Shown: piece after piece, positions 26,013 through 33,580 of the stretch | Numbering within the stretch: the stretch's first letter is position 1 | Layout of the letters: every line of letters starts with the position of its first letter | Assembly (NCBI GenBank): GCA_018433975.1 | Contig: JAHDQE010000048.1 | Location: forward strand, 22,302 to 86,301 | Source: Ornatilinea sp. | GTDB lineage: Bacteria > Chloroflexota > Anaerolineae > Anaerolineales > Anaerolineaceae | Direction: 5' to 3' | DNA: 64,000 nt | Notes under the pieces: model-generated | Databases searched by the model: none | The model's input: only the letters and a program-made list of their open reading frames with translations | Told to the model about the DNA's origin: nothing | Position numbers and translations under genes: made by a program

Positions 26013-27332
26013 TCAGGGGTTCAAGCGGTTGGGTCCCCGGAAGAGGAATACCGCTTCCCTCACATTGCTGAGGTTTAACATCACCATCAACAACCTGGAT
26101 AGCCCCAATCCAAAACCGCCGTGAGGTGGACAGCCATACCGCATAAAGTCCAGATAAAACTGAATAGGCTCTAAACTCAAACCTGCTTCCAAAGCCTGTT
26201 TCTTCATGACATCATATCGGTGTTCCCGCTGAGCGCCGGTGGTGATCTCCAGGCCCTTCGCGATCAAATCAAAGCTGCGGGTCAGTTTGGGATTATCCTC
26301 ATAGCGCATGTGGTAGAAAGGCCTCACGCTGATCGGCCAGTCTGTCAGGAACAGGAAATCATGGTTGTATTTCTCTTTGACATAGTCCGCCAGAGCACGT
26401 TCTCCGCCGGGGTCAATATCGCCCTTCTTTTCAGGAGGAAGTTCATAGCCGACCTGTTTCAATATTTCCACTGCTTCGGCCATGGGGATCCGTGGGAATG
26501 GAACTTCCGGGACCTCAAACTCAAATCCAAAAACTTCCTGAATTTCCTCACCGTGTTTCTCGGCAACTTTTTGGTAAGTATATTGCAGCCAGCGTTCCTG
26601 GAATGCCATCACGTCTTCATGAGAATCAACCCAGGACATTTCAAGATCCACGCCGGTGAACTCGGTCATGTGCCGGGAAGTAAAGGATGGATCCGCACGG
26701 AAAACCGGGCCAATCTCAAAGACCCGTTCAAAACCGGACGCCATCGCCATCTGTTTGTAGAATTGGGGCGATTGGGCCAGATAAGCTTTCCGGTCAAAAT
26801 ATTCCAGTGTGAAGAGTTCGGCGCCGCTTTCGCTGGGTGCTCCCACGATTTTCGGGGTATGAATCTCCATAAAATCATGCTGAAGCCAATATTCCCGCAT
26901 CGCCATCTCGGCTGTAGTTTGGACTTTGAAGATCAACAAGTTCTCTCTGCGGCGCAAATCCATAAAACGCCAATCCTGCCGCCAGTCCAGCGTGGGCAGG
27001 ACATTTGAAAATGGTTCAAAAGGCAAAGGAATTTCTGCATTGCTCTCAACTTCAATGCTTTCCAGTTGGAGTTCAACCCCGCCCAATTTCACGATAGAGT
27101 TACCCACCACCATACCGGTGATGGTTAAAGCGCTCTCTGTCCCAAGGCCGGAAATTAATTCAGCGGTTTCAGGGTTGGATGCTTTTTCCAGCACGACCTG
27201 GACCAATCCGGTCCGGTCTCGCATGATCAAAAACTGCATTCGTTTCTGGTCGCGCAGTTTCTGCAGCCACCCCTGAATTTTTACTTTTTGCCCGATTGAC
27301 TCGGATAATTTCCCAATTGGCGTTCTTTCCAT
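26013..27332 (-). CDS. aspS: Aspartate-tRNA ligase, archaeal/eukaryotic type
   Basis: 439 residues. It charges tRNA-Asp. An OB-fold anticodon domain ('VKIQGWLQKLRDQKRMQFLIMRDRTGLVQVV') is followed by a class II core: motif 2 'GPVFRADPSFTSRHMTEFTGVDLEM' and motif 3 'GGFGLGLSRLLMVML'. It lacks the GAD insertion of typical bacterial AspRS (about 590 residues), so it is the archaeal-type enzyme, which is often non-discriminating and may also charge tRNA-Asn for GatCAB. ATG 27332 has GGAG upstream. Confidence 0.93.
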   Translation of the reverse strand: MERTPIGKLSESIGQKVKIQGWLQKLRDQKRMQFLIMRDRTGLVQVVLEKASNPETAELISGLGTESALTITGMVVGNSIVKLGGVELQLESIEVESNAEIPLPFEPFSNVLPTLDWRQDWRFMDLRRRENLLIFKVQTTAEMAMREYWLQHDFMEIHTPKIVGAPSESGAELFTLEYFDRKAYLAQSPQFYKQMAMASGFERVFEIGPVFRADPSFTSRHMTEFTGVDLEMSWVDSHEDVMAFQERWLQYTYQKVAEKHGEEIQEVFGFEFEVPEVPFPRIPMAEAVEILKQVGYELPPEKKGDIDPGGERALADYVKEKYNHDFLFLTDWPISVRPFYHMRYEDNPKLTRSFDLIAKGLEITTGAQREHRYDVMKKQALEAGLSLEPIQFYLDFMRYGCPPHGGFGLGLSRLLMVMLNLSNVREAVFLFRGPNRLNP

Positions 27333-27432
27333 ACTTGATTCTCTCCTCAAAAAAACAACTCCGATAATTTCTTTTGCGGGGTTAATTCTAATCCATTTTC
27401 TTCATTGGATTCGACCAATATTTCTCTTTTTC

Positions 27433-28455
27433 TCATGAAATCCATTCGGATTTCATTAAATACTCCAAAGCCCGATAGGGAGAGAGTTCCCGCCTCTCCA
27501 ATCTCTCCAGAGTCGCTTGGTAAATAGCCTCTGGGGTGCGCGACTGCCAGCGGCGTAATAAAGTGGCTTGAAGCAATTCATCCAGCTCCCTGCGTAAGCG
27601 CGCTTTTCCCCGGCGTTCCCATTCCTGTGTTCTTTCTAGATAGGCTTTATGTTCCTGCAAAGAGCAGAATAAATCTTCAATGCCCGTTTTGTGGATGGCA
27701 GCGGTCTGGTGAATCGGCGGAGTCCACAGTTCCGGGTCTGCATCCGCTTCGGGGCAGTCCGTTTTTTGCGAAGACAATAAATGTTTGCCGCTGGACCGTC
27801 CATCAGAAAAGCCCAGATTCAACATGGATTGCAGTGCCCGCACCGTATTTTCCACCCCGGGATGGTCTGCCTTGTTGACGACCAGGATATCTGCAATTTC
27901 CAGAATGCCCGCTTTAATTGCCTGGATATCATCCCCCAGGCCGGGGGCTTCCACAACCAGTGTCGTGTGCGCCAGTCGGGCAATTTCTACTTCCGATTGA
28001 CCGGCGCCCACAGTCTCAATAAAGATCACCTCAAACCCGGCAGCGTCCAGAAGCTGGGCCACGGCCGATGTCTGGTACGCCAGTCCGCCCAGCGCGCCCC
28101 GGGTTGCCATCGACCGGATGAAGACTCCCGGGTCCCCTGTCAGGTCGCGCATCCGGACCCGGTCCCCCAGAATCGCTCCGCCGGTAAAAGGACTGGTCGG
28201 GTCCACCGCAACAATTCCCACGCGAAGTGCAGGAGAGCCGTCCACAGGATGGCGGTACAGCCCCGCCAATTGATTAACCAGAGAAGATTTTCCGGTCCCC
28301 GGTGCGCCCGTCACGCCGATTAAATGTGCCTTGCCGGTATAAGGGAACAGTTGATCCAGGGCGTCTCGTCCCTCCGGGGTATCGTTTTCAACGCCGGTGA
28401 TCAACCGTGACAATGCAAGGCGATTCCCCTTCAGAACGCCCTCTACAAGCTGCAT
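27433..28455 (-). CDS. meaB: MeaB/ArgK-type G3E GTPase chaperone of B12 mutases
   Basis: 340 residues. MeaB loads and protects adenosylcobalamin in methylmalonyl-CoA mutase. Walker A 'GVTGAPGTGKSSLV', 'VAVDPTSPFTGGAILGDRVRM', 'FIETVGAGQSEVEIA' and the guanine motif 'VVNKADH' are classic. An insertion of about 25 residues after the NKAD motif is Ser/Asp-rich. It starts 13 bp after mcmB, so both form an operon. Confidence 0.93.
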   Translation of the reverse strand: MQLVEGVLKGNRLALSRLITGVENDTPEGRDALDQLFPYTGKAHLIGVTGAPGTGKSSLVNQLAGLYRHPVDGSPALRVGIVAVDPTSPFTGGAILGDRVRMRDLTGDPGVFIRSMATRGALGGLAYQTSAVAQLLDAAGFEVIFIETVGAGQSEVEIARLAHTTLVVEAPGLGDDIQAIKAGILEIADILVVNKADHPGVENTVRALQSMLNLGFSDGRSSGKHLLSSQKTDCPEADADPELWTPPIHQTAAIHKTGIEDLFCSLQEHKAYLERTQEWERRGKARLRRELDELLQATLLRRWQSRTPEAIYQATLERLERRELSPYRALEYLMKSEWIS

Positions 28456-28468
28456 AGAACAAAACCCT

Positions 28469-28879
28469 CTATTTAACCGCCTCTTGATTCACAAAACGCC
28501 GGATGTCTTCAATCACTTGTGTAGTGGATGTCCCCGGGCCGTAAACCGCGGAGACGCCCATTTCCAGCAGCAGGGCTGCATCCTTTTCAGGAATGATTCC
28601 CCCCACAAAAACACTGACATCCTCCTGCCCATTCGCTCGAAGCAGTTCCAGGACGCGCGGAACAAGCGCCATGTGGGCCCCGGAAAGGATCGAAATTCCC
28701 ACAGCATCCACATCTTCTTGCAATGCACTTTCAGCAATCATTTCAGGAGTCTGACGCAGCCCCGTGTAAATCACTTCCATGCCCGCATCGCGTAGCGCCC
28801 GCGCAATTACTTTTGCACCCCGGTCATGGCCGTCCAGGCCGGGCTTGGCAACCAGCACTCGAATCTTACGTTCTGCCAT
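28469..28879 (-). CDS. Methylmalonyl-CoA mutase B12-binding subunit
   Basis: 136 residues from ATG 28879 (GGAG 6 nt upstream). It is a stand-alone cobalamin-binding domain: D16-x-H18-x-x-G21 supplies the lower cobalt ligand His, and 'GISILSGAH' and '[10 protein letters not shown]' bind the B12 tail. It would pair with a separate catalytic (large) subunit to interconvert succinyl-CoA and methylmalonyl-CoA. That large subunit is not in this window. Cotranscribed with meaB. Confidence 0.93.
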   Translation of the reverse strand: MAERKIRVLVAKPGLDGHDRGAKVIARALRDAGMEVIYTGLRQTPEMIAESALQEDVDAVGISILSGAHMALVPRVLELLRANGQEDVSVFVGGIIPEKDAALLLEMGVSAVYGPGTSTTQVIEDIRRFVNQEAVK

Positions 28880-28918
28880 CTTTTTCTCCAGGCATCTTGA
28901 TGATCTGAATACAATTAC

Positions 28919-28924
28919 ATTATA
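28919..28924 (-). promoter_or_regulatory. Putative -10 of the mcmB-meaB operon
   Basis: TATAAT on the minus strand, 39 bp before the mcmB ATG. Confidence 0.45.
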
Positions 28925-28977
28925 CCCTGCTATCGGGGAGCGTTCACGCAGAAGTTCCTGTCGGCAATCCCCCACAC

Positions 28978-29083
28978 CTGTGTCATCGCGAGCCGCCGGG
29001 TGCTTCTCCGGCGGCGTGGCGATCTCCCTTTCGGCATCACAACACCCAACATCAGAAGGATCACATCCAAAAAACTTTGCGCC
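28978..29083. repeat. Truncated first unit of the 162-bp tandem repeat
   Basis: It contains the palindrome CGCGAGCCGCCGG...CCGGCGGCGTGGCG and ends ACTTTGCGCC, where the IS110 element interrupts it. The continuation is at 30309. Confidence 0.85.
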
Positions 29084-29093
29084 CTAGTATGAT

Positions 29094-29240
29094 CAGAGGA
29101 ACACGGTATCCCGATTGCGTATTAGTGAAAACACCGTCGCAAAGCGTGGGAACCGTGTTTCTGTCATAATAGTAAGGACACAGTAAGCCCGTAGCGCTGT
29201 GGTTCTCGAAACCGACGTAAAGCGACAGGCCCTGTGTCCT
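29094..29240 (+). ncRNA. Candidate IS110 bridge RNA
   Basis: Two large stem-loops in the left end. The first pairs CAGA..AACACGGT (29094-29107) with ACCGTGTTTCTG (29152-29163). The second pairs AGGACACAG (29175-29183) with CTGTGTCCT (29232-29240). Each encloses an inner hairpin flanked by two-sided internal loops, like the target- and donor-binding loops known for IS621. A third hairpin GCCCG/CGGGC (29253-29300) follows. The loop segment CGCAAAGC at about 29138 is complementary to the GCTTTGCG found beside the insertion site, but the full guides could not be assigned. Confidence 0.5.
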
Positions 29241-29328
29241 CACCGAATCAATGCCCGAACAGTTGTGTGGACCACGAGTCCGTATTCTGCTAGAACGGGC
29301 TTCTCTATTGTACCCAGGAGCAGAGAAA

Positions 29329-30291
29329 ATGAATCCCCTGTATGACCCTGAGCTGTATGTTGGAATCGACGTCAACAAAACCCAGTTGGATATTGCCATC
29401 GGAATGGAAGGTGAATTTTGGCAGGCAACCAATACGAGCCATGGAATCCTCGCCACTGTAAAACGGCTGGTGGTTTACCAACCTCGTCTGGTTGTGGTTG
29501 AATCAACTGGTGGTTTAGAAAAGCCCCTAGTTAAGGCTTTACAAGTTGCACAAGTGCCAGTCGCCGTGATCCACCCTGGACGGGTCCGTAAATTCGCGGG
29601 CGGGATTGTTTTTTTTGCCAAAACCGATAAGCTGGATGCTCGATTGCTGGCCTGGTTTGGGTTTGCAGCCCGTCCCCACCCAAAACCACAACCAAATCCA
29701 GCTTGTGAAGGCCTTTCTGAGCTGGTCCGCCGCCGAAATCAAATTATTGACATGCTCACCGCAGAACGGAACCGCCGTTCAACCTGCCCTGCCAGCCAAC
29801 TACAATCCTTGAATGATCATATTGCTTGGCTTACAGCAGAACGCGATCATTTGACCTCTGAGATTGAAGTCACACTTTCTTCTCAGCCTGAGTTTCATGA
29901 GAAGAATGTGGTTTTACAAAGTGTCAAAGGTGTCGGCACCATACTGAGTGCAACCTTGCAATCTGAGCTTCCCGAATTGGGAGATTATTCCCATAAGCAA
30001 ATTGCCGCGCTGGTGGGTGTTGCTCCATTCAACAAAGACAGCGGTCGCTCTAGTGGTAAACGCCAGATCAAAGGCGGCCGATCTGGTGTGCGTTGCACAC
30101 TCTATTTAGCTACCTTGTCTGCTATCCGTTACAATCCGGTTATCCGCTCTCATTATCAGCAACTCATTGGTCGCGGTAAGTTGCCTAAAGTTGCCATCGT
30201 AGCTTGTATGCATAAGCTGCTTATTATTCTTAATGCTATGGTTCGGGATATGTGCCTTTGGCAAGCACCTGAGTTGTCTGGTACTACTTGA
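29329..30291 (+). CDS. IS110-family transposase (DEDD recombinase)
   Basis: 320 residues. The N-terminal RuvC-like DEDD domain has D14 in 'YVGIDVNKTQLDIAI', Glu in 'VVVESTGG' and 'KTDKLDARLLA'. The C-terminal Tnp_20 (IS116/IS110/IS902) domain carries 'VKGVGTILSATL', 'ALVGVAPFNKDSGRSSGKRQIKGGRSGVRCTLYLATL'-type residues including the conserved Ser. ATG 29329 has GGAG 8 nt upstream. No frameshifts or stops, so the element may be active. Confidence 0.95.
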   Translation: MNPLYDPELYVGIDVNKTQLDIAIGMEGEFWQATNTSHGILATVKRLVVYQPRLVVVESTGGLEKPLVKALQVAQVPVAVIHPGRVRKFAGGIVFFAKTDKLDARLLAWFGFAARPHPKPQPNPACEGLSELVRRRNQIIDMLTAERNRRSTCPASQLQSLNDHIAWLTAERDHLTSEIEVTLSSQPEFHEKNVVLQSVKGVGTILSATLQSELPELGDYSHKQIAALVGVAPFNKDSGRSSGKRQIKGGRSGVRCTLYLATLSAIRYNPVIRSHYQQLIGRGKLPKVAIVACMHKLLIILNAMVRDMCLWQAPELSGTT

Positions 30292-30308
30292 CATTTAACA
30301 CAGTTGCT

Positions 30309-30468
30309 TGGCGGCTTTGCGTGAGAATAAAACTTTTGATTCTCCTCCCTCTCGCCCCACGCCCGTGTCATCGCGAGCCGCCGGACGCCTTTCCAGCGGC
30401 GTGGCGATCTCCCTTTTGGCGCTTCAACACCCAGCACCGGAAGGATCACATCCAAAAAACTTTGCGCC
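30309..30468. repeat. 162-bp tandem repeat, unit 1 (right part of interrupted copy)
   Basis: Begins TGGCGGCTTTGCGTGAGAAT and includes the GC-rich palindrome at about 30367-30408 and ACATCCAAAAAACTTTGCG at the end. Confidence 0.85.
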
Positions 30469-30630
30469 CTTGGCGGCTTTGCGTGAGAATAAAACTTTTA
30501 ATTTTCCTCCCTCTCGCCCCACGCCCGTGTCATCGCGAACCGCCAGACGCCTCTTCGGCGGCGTGGTGATCTCCCTTTCGGCTTCACAACACCCAACACC
30601 GGAAGGACCACATCCAAAAACTTTGCGCCC
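30469..30630. repeat. 162-bp tandem repeat, unit 2
   Basis: The only complete uninterrupted unit, starting CTTGGCGGCTTTGCGTGAG. It shows the native sequence across the IS110 insertion point. Confidence 0.85.
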
Positions 30631-30768
30631 CTGGCGGCTTTGTGTGAGAATAAAACTTTTGGTCTTCCTCCCCCTCTCCCGTGTCATCGAGAGCTGCCGG
30701 ACGGCTCTCCGGCGGCGTGGCGATCTCCCTTTCGGCATCACAACACTCAACACCAGATCACAGTACAT
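30631..30768. repeat. 162-bp tandem repeat, unit 3 (diverged end)
   Basis: Starts CTGGCGGCTTTGTGTGAG and decays after CAACACCAG. The following 130 bp up to the next gene hold nothing else recognised. Confidence 0.75.
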
Positions 30769-30904
30769 CCAATAAAACCATTAACCTCCTTAAAATCTGC
30801 TGCTACATTTTGCGTACAAAAGTTATCCACATTGAAGCCATTATGGTAAACTAACTTTGCGAACAAACTTTTATTTTCTAAAGAAAGAGCACAGAAAACT
30901 TCAC

Positions 30905-32002
30905 ATGACAGTCATTTACCCATTTAGCGCAATTGTCGGCCAGGAGCGAATGAGGCGTGCGTTAATCCTTAACGCAGTCGACCCTCGAATTGGTGGTGTA
31001 TTAATTCGCGGAGAACGGGGAACCGCAAAATCTACTGCTGCCCGGGCTTTAGCCGCTTTATTACCCGAGGTCAAGGTGGTAAGCGACTGCCGGTTCGGAT
31101 GCGATCCCTACAATCCCAACGCCTGGTGTACGGAGTGTCAGGAAAGGGTAAAAAACGGAGAGAAATTACCGGTTTCCACCCGCAGCACGCCCTTCGTAAA
31201 CCTCCCCGTTTCGGCCACCGAAGATCGGGTGGTAGGCACATTGGATATTGAAAAAGCCATTCAAAAAGGGGAACGGCATTTTGAAGCCGGTGTGCTGGCC
31301 GCAGCGAACCGTGGACTGCTGTATATTGATGAAGTTAATTTACTCGACGATCACGTTGTAGATATCCTGCTGGATTCTGCCGCAATGGGCATGAACATCG
31401 TCGAAAGAGAAGGAATCTCTTTCAGTCATCCGGCACGCTTTATCCTGGTCGGAACCATGAACCCCGAAGAAGGCGATCTGCGTCCCCAGCTTCTGGACCG
31501 GTTTGCCCTTTCCGTAGACATTCGCGGCATTCGGGATGCCCGGGATCGTGTCAAAATCATGGAGCGCAACCTGGCCTTTGAAGCAGATCCCGAAGGCTTC
31601 CGGGAAGAATGGCTCCCCAGAGAACAAGAAATTTCCAGACAAATCGAACGTGCGCGCTTGCAGGTCAACAACATCGTTTATTCAAGCCGCAATTTGATCA
31701 CCATCGCCTCCCTGACCGCCTCTTTAGAAGTAGATGGGCATCGAGCCGACTTGGTGATTTTAAAAACCGCCCGTGCTCAGGCCGCTTTTGATGGCCGGGA
31801 ATCCATTAGTGAACTGGATATCGCGCTTGCAGCGGAACTTGCCCTGCCGCACCGCCTCAAACGCAACCCCTTCCAGCAAATGCAAATGACCACCACGGAG
31901 CTCACCGAGCGGATTGAACAGCTTCAGGCCCAGACGGCTGTCAGCGAAACGCAGCCCGAAGCCCGTCCGGATAAAAACGCCTCCGCAGAAAAAAAAACTT
32001 AA
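30905..32002 (+). CDS. Metal-chelatase-type AAA+ protein (ChlI/BchI-like), N-terminal part of a frameshifted ChlI-ChlD fusion
   Basis: 365 residues from ATG 30905. 'FSAIVGQERMRRALILNAVDPRIGGVLIRGERGTAKST' holds the Walker A; 'LLYIDEVNLLDDHVVDILL' the Walker B; 'FILVGTMNPEEGDLRPQLLDRF' sensor 1. This matches the I subunit of Mg-/Co-chelatases. The frame ends just after an A9 run (31989-31997). A -1 shift there continues into the VWA frame below, giving one protein of about 695 residues, the usual form of 'magnesium chelatase subunit D family' proteins in bacteria without chlorophyll, thought to work with CobN-type chelatases. No chelatase catalytic subunit is in the window. Confidence 0.88.
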   Translation: MTVIYPFSAIVGQERMRRALILNAVDPRIGGVLIRGERGTAKSTAARALAALLPEVKVVSDCRFGCDPYNPNAWCTECQERVKNGEKLPVSTRSTPFVNLPVSATEDRVVGTLDIEKAIQKGERHFEAGVLAAANRGLLYIDEVNLLDDHVVDILLDSAAMGMNIVEREGISFSHPARFILVGTMNPEEGDLRPQLLDRFALSVDIRGIRDARDRVKIMERNLAFEADPEGFREEWLPREQEISRQIERARLQVNNIVYSSRNLITIASLTASLEVDGHRADLVILKTARAQAAFDGRESISELDIALAAELALPHRLKRNPFQQMQMTTTELTERIEQLQAQTAVSETQPEARPDKNASAEKKT

Positions 32003-32991
32003 CTCCCGTTGATATAAAAGACCAGGGAGACCCCGATCAGAAAGACGCAGAACCCGCCCCACAAAACATTTTTGAAACCCAGAACGCAATCTGGTGGGAT
32101 GGCGGAGAGCATACCGCAACCGGCGATGCGTTTGATACCCGCCGGCTGAACACCCCATTGGACCAGGTTAGCCGCCGCGGGGGTGGAAGACGCTCGCATA
32201 CCCGCACAGACCAGAAACGAGGCCGTTATGTCCTGGCCAGGCCCTCCGCTGGAAAAGCGCAAGATCTGGCTTTCGACGCCACCCTGCGCGCGGCTGCCCC
32301 GTTTCAGAAAAGCCGCAAAGAATTACGGAAGCACGTTGCTTTCGCTGTGCGGCCGGGCGATTATCACAAGAAAATCCGGGTGCGCCGTGCGGCAAACCTC
32401 ATCCTTTTCCTGGTAGATGCTTCCTGGTCTATGGCCGTAACCGAACGGATGAATGCCACCAAAGGCGCAATCCTTTCACTGCTGACCGATGCCTATCAAA
32501 GAAGAGACCGTGTTGGTCTGATCACCTTCCAGAAAAACCGGGCAAATCTGGTGCTGCCTCCCACCAACTCGGTGGAGCTGGCCCAGCAGGCACTGGAGCA
32601 TATCCCGGTCGGCGGAAAAACGCCTCTTTCTGCCGGGTTGAACATGGCATTGATCGTGCTTAAACGGGAAAGGATGCTGCACCCCGACGTAATGCCTTTA
32701 TTGACCCTGCTCACGGACGGCGCGGGGAATGTGACCATGGGCAACCTTCCCCCACAGGAAGAAGCCAACTTCCTGGCTGAAAATATTGCCAACGAAAAGA
32801 TTCACAGCGTGGTCATCAACATGGAAAGCCCGGCTTTCGACCAGGGACTTGCCGCGGCCCTCGCGGAGCACCTCAAAGCGCCCTGCTATTCCATCAGCGA
32901 TCTCAGGGCAGAAAGCCTTTACAACACCGTGCGCCAGGAAATGGATTCTTACCAGAGCATGCCCTCAAACCATCCCGGGCCTAAAAAATAG
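31975..32991 (+). CDS. ChlD-like VWA-domain part of the same chelatase subunit (reached by -1 frameshift)
   Basis: The frame is open from 31975 but has no ATG or GTG before the VWA domain and no ribosome site; TTG 32158 is not convincing. This argues that it is translated as a continuation of the AAA+ frame. It contains the polybasic linker 'RGGGRRSHTRTDQKRGRYV', 'DLAFDATLRAAAPFQ' and a VWA domain with MIDAS 'LVDASWSM' (DxSxS), 'GGKTPLSAGL' and 'LLTDGAGN'. All are family features, in order. Either programmed slippage, an authentic frameshift mutation, or a homopolymer sequencing error explains the split. Confidence 0.82.
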   Translation, partial: KRLRRKKNLTPVDIKDQGDPDQKDAEPAPQNIFETQNAIWWDGGEHTATGDAFDTRRLNTPLDQVSRRGGGRRSHTRTDQKRGRYVLARPSAGKAQDLAFDATLRAAAPFQKSRKELRKHVAFAVRPGDYHKKIRVRRAANLILFLVDASWSMAVTERMNATKGAILSLLTDAYQRRDRVGLITFQKNRANLVLPPTNSVELAQQALEHIPVGGKTPLSAGLNMALIVLKRERMLHPDVMPLLTLLTDGAGNVTMGNLPPQEEANFLAENIANEKIHSVVINMESPAFDQGLAAALAEHLKAPCYSISDLRAESLYNTVRQEMDSYQSMPSNHPGPKK

Positions 32992-32999
32992 CCTGGAAG

Positions 33000-33026
33000 G
33001 TATTCCATTCGCCAAGGAATGCTTTT
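33000..33026 (+). terminator. Terminator after the chelatase gene
   Basis: GTATTCC (33000-33006) pairs with GGAATGC (33016-33022, one G-U) before TTTT. Confidence 0.55.
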
Positions 33027-33124
33027 CGTTATAATATATTCTAGAAGAAAATTTCGAATCGCCCCCTTTCACCTTCCCTTGTCATTCAATGGGCAAGGTG
33101 ATATCATGGGCACTGAGGTGGAAA

Positions 33125-33571
33125 ATGGGATCCATTAGCAATCAACGCGCTCGAACCCGTTCTACATTGATGATGATTATTCTGGCGACGCTGCCTTGTT
33201 ACTGTATGGGTATCGTATTGCTTGGAGCAACCCGCTCGTCACGGCTGGCAATACCTACCCCCACCTTCACGGCGACCTTCACCTCCAGCCCAACCCTTGA
33301 AACCAGCACCCTGGTGCCTACAGACACCCCGCTGCCAACGGAAACCCCGCGGAACACCGCCACCACAACCTGGACGCCCACCATTACCTTTACGCCTTTT
33401 ATGTCGCCCACCCTCACCAACTCTCCAACCAGTACGGAGACTTTAATCCCTACCGAAACGGAAATTCCTTCTCCGACCCTCACTCAGGTTCCTCCAACTT
33501 CAACCCCTACCGCGACTTTAACGGTCCCGGTGATCACACAAACTCCTGTCCCAACAACAGAGACACCTTAA
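33125..33571 (+). CDS. Membrane-anchored Thr/Pro-rich protein
   Basis: 148 residues from ATG 33125 (GAGG 6 nt upstream). One hydrophobic segment (about 15-37) is followed by about 100 residues of Pro/Thr/Ser repeats ('PTPTFTATFT', 'PTETPRNTATTTWTP') with no folded domain after them. Such tails normally act as cell-wall or surface spacers in front of a domain, so this looks like a spacer without its cargo. It lies 9 bp before the first M42 gene. Confidence 0.65.
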   Translation: MGSISNQRARTRSTLMMIILATLPCYCMGIVLLGATRSSRLAIPTPTFTATFTSSPTLETSTLVPTDTPLPTETPRNTATTTWTPTITFTPFMSPTLTNSPTSTETLIPTETEIPSPTLTQVPPTSTPTATLTVPVITQTPVPTTETP

Positions 33572-33580
33572 AGGAAGCGC

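Larger units (their letters stand above)
29084..30308 (+). mobile_element. IS110-family insertion sequence, exact ends visible
   Basis: Uninterrupted repeat copies read ...TTTGCGCC-CT-TGGCGGCTTTG... . Here the left half ends at CT 29084-29085 and the right half resumes at CT 30307-30308. The element is thus about 1223 bp, flanked by a shared CT dinucleotide, with no terminal inverted repeats. It has a long non-coding left end (about 243 bp) and a very short right end (about 15 bp), the layout of the IS110 subgroup. Confidence 0.88.

Noticed and set aside
29061..29456. Minus-strand 131-codon frame over the IS110 left end
   Set aside because: It overlaps the structured non-coding end and the transposase start, has no known motif, and is explained by the IS.
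28978..30768. Tandem repeats as a CRISPR array
   Set aside because: Units are 162 bp and nearly identical throughout, with no unique spacers and no cas genes.
32158..32991. VWA protein as an independent gene starting at TTG 32158
   Set aside because: No ribosome site, no ATG/GTG, and the frame is open upstream to the A9 run with family-typical linker sequence, so it is better read as the second half of one gene.
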